Origin: Microvelia longipes
Taxonomy: Eukaryota > Arthropoda > Insecta > Hemiptera > Veliidae
DNA length: 64,000 bases
NCBI GenBank assembly: GCA_018340805.1
Contig: JACMZG010000008.1
Coordinates: forward strand, 73,314,496 to 73,378,495
Reading direction: 5' to 3'
In this document: piece after piece, positions 23,860-36,264 of the stretch
How positions within the stretch are numbered: the stretch's first letter is position 1
How the letters are laid out: each line of letters opens with the position of its first letter
Notes under the pieces: model-generated
Told to the model about the DNA's origin: nothing
Database searches by the model: none
The model's input: the letters and a program-made list of their open reading frames with translations, nothing else
Made by a program: the position numbers and the translations under genes

Positions 23860-26060
23860 TTCATTGTTTTTAGGGCTGTAGCAATTGTTTTGTTTGTTAT
23901 TCAAACTGTTTAAAAATAGTTTTTATAATTTTGCGTTTGGATTTTGGCTCCATTGCGTTTTAGCAGGTTTGCTTGTCTTCATTTAGTTTTCTGATTAAGA
24001 TGGTAGCATTGTTTTCCTTTGTAGGGAATGGAGGTGTAACCAGTATGTAGGTTCTGTTGGGTCACAGTTTTAGCCATGTGCTAAGTTGTATTTTAGGCAA
24101 AGTTCAAGTGAATTAAGCCTCAACTTAGTTGTATTAAGAGTGCCAGACTTTTAAGAGTGGATAGATCTATAGTGGCAGAAGTTAAGTTACCTTGTTTTAC
24201 AGTTTGCTGCAATTATGGTTGGTTGAGTGTGCCTAGTTCTTAGGACATTGTTGCTGCTGGTCATTTGGTTAGCCTACTAAATCAGTAAACATTTACGCTG
24301 CTGTCAGGTTAGATTTACGCTGCTAACAGATTATTTTTGGGTAATCCCAGCATAAGATCTGCTGTGGGTAGCAGTATTTCTCCTAACAAACCTTCCTCTA
24401 CACTTCTCCATCATCACCACAATTTAGTGGTGAACACTAGAAGTTTGGTGACCATTCGCCATCTACTTTTCTTTTCTTTTTACTTATTATTTGATTTTAT
24501 GATAATTATGTGAGCCCAGTAGTATGATTAGGGCAGACAAAAGACTGTCTGCAGAATACTATTGTAAGGGGCCCCAGGATCCTAATATTCACAGATTATT
24601 TTTAATTAAGTTGATTTACCATTTATTAAGTATTTATTGTTCATACATGAACCTAATTTTACTTATTATGCTTATTTTATAGTTTTATCTTGTTTGTTTT
24701 GTTGGCATATCCAATTTAGTATTCCTTTTTTCAACTTTAGTTATTTGCCTTTTAATATTTTATTTTGATTTATGTCCCTTGTCCACCAATGCATTAATAC
24801 TCTTCAAGCCGTTTTAAACAATAATCTCAATAGATCGCTACGACTTCTGTTGCTCTAAGAATCTGTTGACATATCGCACCTATACACCCACTAAAAGAAA
24901 AATCGGGTTTTTTATATAATCTAAATTTCGCCATTTAGCGAGCACATGTACATTACTTCTTAAACAAGTAAATTCAATTAATTATGAAGTTTCGAATAAC
25001 AATTAATAGTGTCAAAATTAGTTAGAAAGTTCCAGTTATTAGATTGCAATCATAGTATATCAATTTGTGATGCAGTGAACCTGTCAACAAGGACATCAGT
25101 GCTGTGTTTGGTCTATCCTATATCTGTCTGGAATCAAGTTGGATTAAGCTTTTACCTTCAGCCTCTCTCAAAGGAATCACAATCATTATGGTCACCTCAC
25201 TTTATATTCTTTTTAAATAATAGGGCTGGTGGGTACTCGTTTAAATTGGTTTCAATTGTTATTAATCTATGCTATTTTGGTTATGCCAATATAAAGTTTA
25301 ATGCCTTTAATTACACCTCTACTGTTTTCAAATTGTGTTTTTTACTGCTTACTTTTTTTTACCTTACAACAATATATACAGTCCTCCTCTTTTCGTTATC
25401 TGCATATCGTTAGGCTGGTGCAGAGTGAACACTTATTTAGTGTATATATCAATATCTAGTATTTTCAGTTTAGTTATTTTAATTTTTACGGCCATGGAGC
25501 CCATAGAATTTTATTTAGCGTTTCAGATTAGTTTTTATTTGAATCCATTCAGTGTTTATTAGTCTTTCGACACTGGACAAGTTTTTCTGCGTTTTGTACA
25601 TAATTTATGCCCCAGTATACAAGTTATCAAGCATATTTGCTTTATGATGGCTTACTAGGATTAAGTACCTTATCTGTCACTTTTAGATATTTGTGGGCCT
25701 TAAAATGGCATTCCCTTTCTAGAGACTGTCGTGTTTGGTGGCGTGTTTAGCTTTTTCTGCTCATCCCTACTTTGGATTCTCCAAAGAGTCTGACCTCTGT
25801 TCGTTTGGTAAATATTGTTTACATTTTGTTTTATTATTTTCCCAAATGGAATGACGCCTATAAAATGACTGTCTATCAGGACAGTCTTTCAACCCTGGTT
25901 CATGTCTGGTTGGACATGGTTAAACTTAACCAAGGCCCTATTAGTGTTACCGAGTTGTGGACGGAGTTGAGCACCTTGCAACCTTATAGTTCCCTCTAGG
26001 ACTATAAAGCCTTTTATAGGGCTTTTGAAACTTCTCTCTGTAGTGAAACATATGTAACAT
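23860..26060 (+). other. Less AT-rich unrecognised block, possible old element
   Basis: Compared with its flanks this block has longer runs with G and C and a plus-strand T bias. Open frames at 25009-25413, 25335-25562 and 25772-25999 follow one another but show no recognised domain; the first begins at GTG. Short hairpins are visible: GCAGAC/GTCTGC near 24534-24553 and GACTGTC/GGACAGTC near 25866-25886. It could be an old LTR or TE interior, or a transcribed noncoding region. Confidence 0.3.
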
Positions 26061-26266
26061 AGGTATTCACGTACGACATAATGTCAGACCTAATTAGGTT
26101 ATTTCTAATTAGGATAATAACGACTCCAATTCTTCAATCGCTTTAATAAAATGGAACTATAAATTTTAATAAATTCCATAATCTTAAAGTAAAATGTAAA
26201 GGTTAAAAAAACAACATTATCAATTTATATCATTTGATACTACCGTGTTTTGCATAACATGAATAG

Positions 26267-26716
26267 TTGACACAATATTAATTGTACGAGAGAAACCTAG
26301 AAAATGTAACAAGCAAAAAGCAATGCTACATCTGGGAACTGTTGCATCATTCGACATTCGTCATCATTGATGGCTCGACATAATGTCATGTCCCACTCTG
26401 TTTCGTTACGTCTAACTCATCAGGGCACCGACTGAGCCTGAACTCACTCTGACCTTTAATTAATTCCGAAGAATATAATGTGAAGTACTTACCAGAGACG
26501 AGCGGTGCTCTCTTACCGCCATCATGCATGGCAAGCAAAACATATATCTTCAGGCTCTGTCGGCGCCCTGATGAGTTAGACGTAACAAAACAGAGTGGAA
26601 TGTTGAGCCATCAATGATGAAGAATGTCGAATGATGAAACAGTTCCCAGATGTAGCATTGCTTTTTGCTTGTTACATTTCCTAGGTGTCTCTCGCACAAT
26701 TATATTGTATTATCAA
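26267..26716. mobile_element. 450-bp MITE with about 170-bp terminal inverted repeats
   Basis: The left arm 26267-26441 and right arm 26550-26716 are near-perfect reverse complements; a 108-bp noncoding loop lies between. Arm landmarks are TGTAACAAGCAAAAAGCAAT, CGTCTAACTCATCAGGGC and GAGCCTGA. A lone right arm is present at 63165-63336 and a decayed copy at 52180-52440, so this is a family that has moved. No transposase is encoded. Confidence 0.88.
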
Positions 26717-26889
26717 TTTAGTCGTTAATGTTTCTTTAAAAAAAAAAAAAATCAGGCGCGTAAGCCGGGCGAATATTCTTTGAAATGCGCGATTTCTTGC
26801 TGATTAACCCAATTTTAGCTTAATTTTTCGGTATATATTTGATAACCTGAGCTGCAGCGTCACAACTTGTTGTTTTATTTAAAAAAAAA

Positions 26890-27065
26890 CAAAAAAAATA
26901 CTTTTTTGCGGAAGAAAATATTAACACTGAGTTCTGCCGATTTTTTTGAAGTTTTTACTGACTCAGCAAACCGGGTTAATGTTGTCACAACAACTTGGTT
27001 TTCGATAGGATTTGTGTCCCCCAAGGTTGTTGATTTCTGTACCAAGTTTCATTAAAACAAATTAT
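26890..27065 (-). repeat. Fragment of composite dispersed repeat
   Basis: In reverse orientation it matches 30120-30330: TTACTGACTCAGCAAACCGG GTTAATG, TGCCGATTTTT, and GTACCAAGTTTCATTAAAA. Other copies are at 39090-39330 (same orientation) and 58080-58260. Confidence 0.75.
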
Positions 27066-27885
27066 CCATTTAAGACAAAAACAAAAATCCGCTAGGAATA
27101 CATAAAATTTTGTATTAGCCAAAACGAAACTTGAGAGTTTTAGAAGAATGAGTTCAGCAATATTAAGATATTTTTAATTCAGAGTAAAAAGTGATTTTTA
27201 AGCATAGTATCGAAAATTGGAAACTAACACTCATCAGAGTTTCCTATAAGCATGCGTACAAAATTGCAAGTGAACGAAAAATAGAGACGGGACAATTTAG
27301 GAACTCGAAAAAAGATGCGGGTTGAAACAGAAAAGGAAGAAAAAAGAAAATATAACTAATATTCTCAAAATAAATTTACCATTCATAATTCCTTATGACA
27401 AAAATAAAAAAAAGTATAAAGAACAAAAATTTATAACCATAAGTTTTTCAATTTTGACGAAGGATGAAAAGCATGAAATTTCAAAACTGAAGAGAAAAAA
27501 ATGTAAAAATAAATACTATTTAATGTGATGAGGTCGGCTTCAATTTCATTTTTATAGAAAGAGAGTTCAAATTTGAATTTATTTAAGTTAAGAGTGTAAA
27601 CTAGAAGTGTGAACATGATAAAGGCGTATATTATACGGTAGCCAGTGACGTCATATTGTGTGGGAACCTAATAACATGCTTATTTACTAACACCTTTGTC
27701 AGAATGTGTCCAAATATGTTAGGGTAAATTATAAAATCATATATTTAGTTACGAAACTGATTTTTAGAAGATACTATCACTTCTTGGTAGTCGTTTGATT
27801 AATGTTCTTTAATAAAGTATATTCATACAATTATTATTACTTTCTTTTTGATAAGACATTACTAAGGATCTTGAATAATAGAGAT
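27066..27885. other. AT-rich, no recognised gene
   Basis: The open frame at 27322-27528 is lysine-rich low complexity and probably chance. Confidence 0.4.
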
Positions 27886-27889
27886 GATG

Positions 27890-29140
27890 CATTAAGGAAC
27901 TTTTGTGACACATTGGACGTTGTATGAGAGAGAAATAGAAGTTAACTTACCTTCAAATGGTTACAGCAAAAAAGGCGCGAAAGACTCCTCAACTTTCTTC
28001 TGTGCTTGTCGTTCTGTGCTTGTCGTACTGTGCTTGTCAATTAACTGTGCTTGTCGTACTGTGCTTGTCGTCTGTGCTTGTTACTGTGCTTGTCGTACTT
28101 GTCGTACTGTGCTTCGTTCTGTGCTTGTCGTCTGTGCTTGTGTTCTGTGTGTCGTTCTGTGCTTGTCGTACTGTGCTTGTCGTACTGTGCTTGTCGTACT
28201 GTGCTTGTCGTACTGTGCTTGTCGTACTGTGCTTGTGTTCTGTGTTGTCGTGTGCTTGTGTGTGCTTGTTCGTACTGGCTTGTCGTTCTGTGCTTGTCGT
28301 TCTTGTCGTTCTGTGCTTGTCGTTCGTTGTGCTTGTCGTTCTGTGCTTGTCGTTCTGTGCTTGTCGTACTGGGCTTGTTGTTCTGTGCTTGTCGTACTGT
28401 GCTTGTCGTACTATGCTTGTCGTTCTGTGCTATCGTTCTGTGCTTGTCGTTCTGTGTTTGTGTCGTTCGTGCTTGTCGTACTGTGCTTGTCGTTCTGTGC
28501 TTGTCGTTCTGTGCTGTCTTCTGTGCTTATCGTTCTGTGCTTGTCGTACTGTGGTCGTGCTTGTGTTCTGTGTTGTCGTCTGTGCTTGTCGTTCTGTGCT
28601 GTCGTCTGTTATCGTTCTGTGCTTGTCGTTCTGTGCTTGTCGTTCTGTGCTTATCGCTTGTCGTACTGTGCTTGTCGTTCTGTGCTTGTCGTACTATGCT
28701 TGTCGTTCTGTGCTTATCGTTCTGTGCTTGTCGTTCTGTGCTTGTCGTTCTGTGCTTATCGTTCTGTGCTTGTCGTTCTGTGCTTGTCGTTCTGTGCTTA
28801 TCTGTGCTTGTCGTTCTGTGCTGTCGTACTGTGCTTTGTCGTTCTGTGCTTGTCGTTCGTGTGCTTGTGTCTTGTCGTTCTGTGCTTGTCGTTCTGTGCT
28901 TGTCGTTCTGTGCTTGTCGTACTGTGCTTTTCGTACTATGCTTGTCGTTCTGTGCTTATCGTTCTGCTTGTCGTTCTGTGCTTGTCGTTCTGTGCTTATC
29001 GTTCTGTGCTTGTCGTTCTGTGCTTGTCGTTCTGTGCTTGTCGTTCTGTGCTTGTCGTTCTGTGCTTGTCGTTCTGTGCTTGTCGTTTGTTATTTGTTGT
29101 GATGTTAGTTACCTTTGGTGCTTGTTAAGTCAATTAAAAG
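27890..29140 (+). repeat. 14-bp minisatellite grown inside a dispersed element
   Basis: From about 27998 to 29085 the unit TGTGCTTGTCGTTC (variant TGTGCTTGTCGTAC, and shortened forms) repeats about 75 times. Because the unit has no stop codon and its length is not a multiple of three, all three plus-strand frames remain open for some 375-407 codons; these are not genes. The left flank (27895-27997, with AAGGCGCGAAAGACTCC) and the right flank (29098-29130, with ACCTTTGGTGCTTGTTAAG) are adjacent in the undisturbed relative at 55921-56180 (minus), so the array expanded from a short internal sequence of that element. Confidence 0.93.
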
Positions 29141-29164
29141 TTTTCGCCGGAACAAAAGTCTATA

Positions 29165-29530
29165 GGTATGTATTTTGAGGCGCTGAATAATAAAACCGGT
29201 CCGGAGTCGATATAACATTATTAGTGACCAAAAAGTCGAATAAACCATGAAAAATAACAAGGAACGAAAATAACGTTCGATAAAAAACAGTTTTTAAGTA
29301 GGGTGTTGTTTTGAGGTACTGAAACGAGCAACACCGGTCCGAAGCCTATACGACTACTTTAAATGACCGAATTGTCGAAAAATAACGGTGGTAAATTTCT
29401 GGGTACCCTAAAACACGATCGATAAACAACATATGTCGAGTAGGGTGTCGATATCGATGTTTTTTGGGGTGGTGAATTCAATAAAACCGGTCCAGAATCA
29501 ATAAAACTACTAAAAGCTAGAGTTTTCAGG
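29165..29530 (+). repeat. Three about 145-bp units (ACCGGTCCGAAGTCGAT family)
   Basis: Anchors ACCGGTCC recur near 29196, 29334 and 29487. Each unit has a GAGGCGCTGAA-like start, the ACCGGTCCGAAGTCGATA anchor, a GTGACCAAAAAGTCGAA segment and an AGTAGGGTGTCG end. Three more units follow at 30345-30660, and single degenerate ones are near 50380-50530 (reverse) and 58255-58640. Confidence 0.8.
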
Positions 29531-29685
29531 TTAGAAAATTGGTGCTGGCACTAATTTTTTTCGTATTATTTACATTATTTGAGTTTATAATTTCGCTAAA
29601 ACTTACCATAAACTGAAATTCAAATGGCTGCGTACTGGCAGCCATAAGGAACTTTATACTGAGATAAATATGCGCATTTTCTCAT

Positions 29686-29845
29686 TTTTCGCGCCAATGT
29701 TATTTTGCTATAACCATGGGATACGTTTGCTCCCATTTCTCTATCTCATACAACGTCTTTGAGGTTAGAAAAGTTACTAAATGCGCCATCCCTTTAGTTC
29801 AAGATCCTTGTCCATACCCAAACTTGCCAAGTCGAAAATTTATTT
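29686..29845 (-). pseudogene. Relic of unknown conserved ORF, copy 2
   Basis: In reverse translation it reads SNFSNLKDVV, stop, DREMGANVSHGYSK, close to NFFDLMEVVEDREIGANIPS in the copy at 55921-56200. Agreement is at the amino-acid level across an in-frame stop, so it is a dead copy of something that once coded for protein. Function unknown. Confidence 0.55.
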
Positions 29846-29848
29846 ATA

Positions 29849-29873
29849 GCCGAATTTCCTTTGGAAATTCGGC
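29849..29873. repeat. Perfect 11-bp hairpin
   Basis: GCCGAATTTCC (29849-29859) and GGAAATTCGGC (29863-29873) pair around TTT. It marks the left edge of the dispersed block shared with 13445-13600. Confidence 0.85.
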
Positions 29874-29969
29874 TAATGGGATAGGCGTCATGGCGGAATT
29901 CGAACCTCGGACCACGACACAAATCCGTTTCAGAGGTCCCTAATGACGAAAAAATACGTTTCGCGAGAC

Positions 29970-30120
<151 letters not shown>

Positions 30121-30660
30121 TCTAGACACTTTCTTGTAAACACTCTATCTTTCGAACGGATTAATATTTTTTAACCAAACTTGGTACAAAAATCAACCTT
30201 TGGGAGGACACGAACCCTATTGAAAACCAGGTTTTTGTGACGTCATTAACCCGGTTTGCTGAGTCAGCGAAATTTTAAAAAATCGGCAAAATTCAGGGTT
30301 AATATTTTTTGCCGCGAAAAAGGTCAATATTTATGTTTTTTGAGACGCTGAATCGAATGAAACCGGTCCGAAGTCGATACGACCACTCTAAGGGACCTAA
30401 AAATCAAAAAAACCATTGTAAATTACCGAAAACCAAAATTTTGGTCAATAAAAAATAAATTTCGAGTAGGGTGTCGTTTTCTATGTAATTTGGGGCGCTG
30501 AGTCGAATGAAACCGGTCCGAAGTCGATACGACCACTTAAAGTTACCAAAAAGTCGAAAAACACAAAAATTACAGAAAACCAAAATTACGGTCGTTGAAA
30601 AATTAAATTTCGAGTAGGTGTCGTTTTCAATGTTTTTCGGGCCTCTGAGTTAAATGCCAG
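30121..30660 (+). repeat. Composite dispersed repeat: long lead plus three 145-bp units
   Basis: 30121-30330 is the lead segment (ACTTTCTTGTAAACACTC, ACCAAACTTGGTACAAAAAT, GACGTCATTAACCCGG, TTTGCTGAGTCAGCG) also seen in reverse at 26890-27065 and 39090-39330. It is followed by units anchored at 30363, 30513 and 30661. The fixed order of lead then units, also seen at 58080-58300, shows they belong to one element. Confidence 0.78.
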
Positions 30661-30689
30661 TGGTCCGGAGTCAATACGACCACTCAAAC

Positions 30690-30870
30690 TCAGGGTACCT
30701 GGGTTCACATCCTGGAAGGGTCGAAAAATTTGTATCGTTTTTTTTTTACTTAATATAAGTTTACAACTAGAAAATAATTCTGGCGCGGTGATCCGCATGT
30801 CGGGCGAATTTCCTTTGGATGCGAGCACTCAAACCCAGAGTACCTGGGTTCAAATCCTAGTAGGGACAAT
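30690..30870 (+). repeat. Tandem SINE-like heads with Pol III B boxes
   Basis: GGGTTCACATCC (30701-30712) and GGGTTCAAATCC (30846-30857) are good B boxes, each preceded by CTCAAAC...CAGGGTACCT or CAGAGTACCT. The second is preceded by GGCGCGGTGATCCGCATGTC, which could contain an A box. GGCGCGGTGGTCCGCATGTC heads recur at 30925, 31023, 38946 and 49975, so this is a dispersed family, probably tRNA-derived. Confidence 0.6.
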
Positions 30871-30919
30871 AATTTTTTATCGTTTTTTTTTACCTAATAT
30901 AAGTTTACAACTAGAAAAT

Positions 30920-31612
30920 AATTCTGGCGCGGTGGTCCGCATGTCGGCGAATTTCCTTTGGATGCGTGTTTCCGTGCTTTTTACATTATATAAGTTTACA
31001 ACTACTAAATAAATTATTCCGCCGCGGTGGTCCGCTGTCGGGCGAATTTCATGTAGAATGCGTGTTTCCGTGCTAAACAATCCATTTTTGCTTATGCAAG
31101 AACCATATCTATAGCGTGGTCCCGGTTCATGCTTTAGAACCTAAGCAGTTACTCAATTGTCAAGCACTGCTCGTAACTCATTTTGTCTGTATTTTCCAAA
31201 GGAAATGCGCAGTTGTTCTGCAACTGCGTGATTACTTCACGTTGTACTTCTAAAATAAGAAGTACGCACTATTATTTGCATTAGTTTAAAGCTTGGTTAC
31301 TTATCTTTAAGCTTAGTCAGTTATCTTTAAAGGTTTTAGCGCATTTCAAAATGAGTTACGAGCAGTGCTTGACAATTGAGTAACTGCTTAGGTTCTAAAG
31401 CATGAACCGGGACCACGCTATAGATATGGTTCTTGCATAAGCAAAAATGGATTGTTTAGCACGGAAACACGCATTCTACATGAAATTCGCCCGACAGCGG
31501 ACCACCGCGGCGGAATAATTTATTTAGTAGTTGTAAACTTATATAATGTAAAAAGCACGGAAACACGCATCCAAAGGAAATTCGCCCGACATGCGGACCA
31601 CCGCGCCAGAAT
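30920..31612. mobile_element. About 690-bp foldback element, near-perfect arms
   Basis: The left arm 30920-31185 and right arm 31347-31612 (about 266 bp each) are almost exact reverse complements; a visible difference is one missing G in GTCGGCG on the left. The 161-bp spacer itself starts and ends with an inverted GAAATGCGC / GCGCATTTC pair. A shorter, degenerate copy with the same order is at 49973-50330, and a single arm piece at 38935-39080. No protein is encoded. The near identity of the arms implies recent formation or gene conversion between arms. Confidence 0.9.
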
Positions 31613-32240
31613 TTCTTAATGTCAACACATTCTGTTGGATTTCGGCGCTTGATATTAGCTTATTGGTTAAATTTACATATTAAAATCGTATTCTTGCCTT
31701 GTTTAATAGTTGTAAGTAATAAAACAAAAGAAATAAATAAAAAATGTCGGCATAACACATATTAAGCATTAATGAAGAAATATAATATTTATGTGCTCTC
31801 ATATAGTCTCCAATGTTACCCCAGTCTATTTTTCTTACCAACGGTAGTGAAACAATTATGCCCTACACTATGACGCATTTTTTTGACATCTTTTGACAAA
31901 TCCTTTTGAAAAAATCAAAAGGATTTGAGCATTCAAGCTATACTTAAATCTCATCGTATATTTTTACAAAATTGTATAACTTTAAAATTTAAAATATTTT
32001 TATTTAAATTATAAATTATGTTCGGCTAACGACTTTTTCGTTTATAAGATTGTACTCGAATAAACATTTGCATCGGTTCCTTAGTGCCTACTGTTTGTAA
32101 GAATGAAATAAACCTGCAATAAATAAGGTTACTTAGAATTCAATTCAAGTCCTGAATGCTGTATATTGATGCTTATTTATAAAGCTTGTAAAGGGGTAGG
32201 TCAGGTGGCGCCTTGAAACTTGATAGCGGAAATACTCTTA
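31613..32240. other. No gene; small hairpin at 31888-31920
   Basis: AAATCCTTTTGA and TCAAAAGGATTT form a 12-bp stem. Otherwise AT-rich and featureless. Confidence 0.5.
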
Positions 32241-32244
32241 AGAT

Positions 32245-32600
32245 CATGATTTGAACACACAATTTCTGTGTTCTTATATCAATCAAGATTTGAACACACC
32301 AATTTTTGTGTTCTTATATCAATCAAGATTTGAACACACAATTTCTGTGTTCTTATATCAATCAAAATTTAAACACAAAATTTCTGTGTTTTAATATGAA
32401 TCAAGATTTGAACAACAATTTCTGTGTTTTTATATCAATCAAGATGTGAACACACAATTTCTGTGTTCATATATCAATCAAGGTTAGAACACCAATATCC
32501 ATGTTCTTATATCAATCAAGATTTGAACACCAATTTCTGTGTTCTTATATCAATCAAGATGTGAACACACAATTTCTGTGTTCTTATATCAACCAGTTCT
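32245..32600. repeat. 39-41-bp minisatellite of palindromic units, about 9 copies
   Basis: Each unit reads AATCAAGATTTGAACACA, a short spacer, TGTGTTCTTATATC. GAACACA and TGTGTTC within each unit are inverted around CAATTTC, so the array is a string of small potential cruciforms. Variants (32363, 32404, 32485) break some stems. Confidence 0.93.
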
Positions 32601-33640
32601 TGAATTGAATTATATATATTTTTATATAGGCGAAGATAATTCGCTACTAATTAATAAATGACAAAATGCCGTGTCAAAACAAATAATACGGAAAATAGCA
32701 ATGTGCCCCACAAAGCGGCCCGAGGGACCGACATTGCAAAGCAGCTAAAAGCCACAGCCCTGTAGCTGCCTAAACCTTGATCCTAGAAAAGCTCATACTT
32801 TTTTTAATAAAGCTCATTTTATAAAATTAAATTAACAAAATAGCTATTAGTCTGTTAAGAATTAATTATTATTATTAACCTAGAATATAAAAGTAAAGTT
32901 TACGAACATTTTTTTCTTTTAATTGATCAATATTGACTGAAATTAAACCAGGAAGCAAATTTGAATCGACCCCCCTCCACATCTATCATCCGAACAACCT
33001 CTAAATTGTCTTTTTCTGATGAAAGTTCGCTTACACACACTCGTATCATATTTCTCATTATTACTTTCTATAACAGAAACATTCAAACGCATACTGTTAC
33101 AATAAACTATCATTAATAATTTTTTAATAAAAAAAAACATAATTTCTTTTTCTTCATGGTCATCCCTTATACAAATAATTAGTATGAATAATAGCGTTAG
33201 TATCTGAATATATGATCTATATAACCTCCATTAAGAATAAATTAATCTTCATTAATAGTTCATCAACTAAATATTTTTGTAGAGATTCAATTTATTAATT
33301 TAAGTATAGATTTATAAATGATGAATACTACATGTTGACTTAACGGTTCGCGTCGAATTAATCGTTTTTTTTTTGTCGATAACTATTTTTTTTGTAATAT
33401 TAATTATTTTAATCGCAAAAATGATTTAGATGATACTTTTCAAGGAATGAGATGGTGTAAGAAAATTTTGAGTTAGATCATTAACTTTTAAACGATCTTA
33501 ACAAGAAGGATTCGACTGGATTATTGATGAGAGTTGTACCCTTTAAATCTATGGTGATTTTTTTTAATTTGATTTTGTTTTGAAACTATTTATTTCTTAA
33601 CTAAATAATAGATTTTCCTTGTGAATAACGATAAAATAAA
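32601..33640. other. AT-rich, no recognised gene
   Basis: The minus-strand frame at 32943-33140 has no domain. Nothing else recognised. Confidence 0.4.
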
Positions 33641-33661
33641 ATTATATATATTTATATATAT

Positions 33662-33723
<62 letters not shown>
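33641..33723. repeat. (TA)n microsatellite
   Basis: About 80 bp of TA with one ATA break. Confidence 0.96.
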
Positions 33724-33727
<4 letters not shown>

Positions 33728-34039
33728 GTTTGTTCATTACAAAACCATTTATCGGGAGGTGAATCTGTTTCAAATTTTAGGACTGCGTAGTAAATATTAT
33801 GATTGTAGGCACAGTATCTGCAAATTGTTTTTGGCATGTGTCTTGTTATAGATTCTTCTCTATTTGTATATCTTCAACGGAATTACAATGTTACAGGGCA
33901 AAGCGACTTAGCGCATCGCCTCTGTACTGAAGACACTAGGTCTGCTGTTGAAGAAAGGGAGCTCAACTCATCTTTGAAGGGATCTCAAGATTTGCTGTAT
34001 AGTAACTTAATATAACAGCGTGATATATGTAAGTTTTTC

Positions 34040-34325
34040 TTCAATATATTTTATTTATAACATACTATATATATTTTATTTTTAATATAAGATATTATAT
34101 TTTATTTATAATATAAGATATACATTTTTATTTATAATATAAGATGTATATTTTATTTATAATATAAGATATTATATTTTATTAAATATAAGATGTATAT
34201 TTTATTTATTGTATAAGATATATTTTTTTATAATGTAAGACATCATATTTTATTTATAATATAAGATATTATATTTTATTTATAAATAAGATATTATATT
34301 TTTCATAACATAAGATAGATTAATA
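34040..34325. repeat. AT-only minisatellite, about 26-28-bp unit
   Basis: TTTTATTTATAATATAAGAT repeats about ten times with ATTATA or GTATA variants. Confidence 0.88.
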
Positions 34326-34395
34326 TTTTATAATAGTATTAAACTTGGAGATCTATGGGGGAAAAGTTGTTTAGAATATTTTTAGTAACTTATAA

Positions 34396-34490
34396 GGAGC
34401 CGCCTCCGTGGCAGGGGTCGTTTGAGCATCAGTATTTATACTGACCCTTGACATCACATGGGTCTGGAGTTCGCATCCCTGGTTACGCTA
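34396..34490 (+). repeat. SINE-like head, second type
   Basis: A B-box-like GAGTTCGCATCCC (34467-34479) follows an A-box-like GTGGCAGGGGTCG (34408-34420), at tRNA-like but longer spacing, inside a relatively GC-rich 95-bp block in AT-rich surroundings. It differs from the other SINE heads in this window. Confidence 0.5.
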
Positions 34491-34614
34491 TTAGTGTATA
34501 AAAGATGATTATAATAATTCGTTATCACCAACTTCTGATAAGAAACGGATACCATTAACACCTGATATGGTTTCCACAGTGGTCCCTGATGAGTCGAGAA
34601 AGATTCTAAACAGC

Positions 34615-35955
<1,341 letters not shown>

Positions 35956-35959
35956 GGTA

Positions 35960-36240
35960 AAGCCTACCTGAATACATTGGGAGGCCTAAAACATCATTTT
36001 CGGGCTCTCAGGGGCTCTATGTAACCTCATTGAAACTTCCTCTAAGAGTGAGTTCAGGTTATAATGAATCAATTTTACCAGCTTCCCGCACATTATTTGT
36101 GTTCTGATTTGTATTTTTACCGTTCGACTATATAAGTTAATGTTATTTTGCACTGATTACTTTATTATATTTATAAGTGAAGGAGGTCAGGTTTGTCGGT
36201 GTTTTAAAATTTAACCTATAGGGCCCCTCTAGTAATAATG
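35960..36240 (+). repeat. Dispersed repeat, inverted relative of 7370-7640
   Basis: Reads CTCTCAGGGGCTCTATGTAA, CCTCATTGAAACTTCCTCTA, then GTGTTCTGATTTGTATTTTT and ends at AACCTATAGGGCCCCTCTAG. The order is the mirror of the 7.4-kb copy. Confidence 0.75.
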
Positions 36241-36264
36241 TATATCTCTATGTATAGTAGTATT

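Noticed and set aside
24360..24540. LTR end with primer-binding site
   Set aside because: GTGGTGAAC and TTTGGTGACC loosely recall LTR junctions, but no TG...CA ends, no second LTR and no gag or pol were seen.
27905..29178. Three long overlapping open frames of 375-407 codons on the plus strand
   Set aside because: They are translations of the 14-bp minisatellite in all three frames; cysteine/leucine/valine repeats follow directly from TGTGCTTGTCGTTC.
34580..34612. Possible third hammerhead core: CCCTGATGAGTCGAGAAAGA
   Set aside because: CTGATGA is present but the required GAAA is TAAA after a stem that pairs poorly, and no stem I could be drawn.
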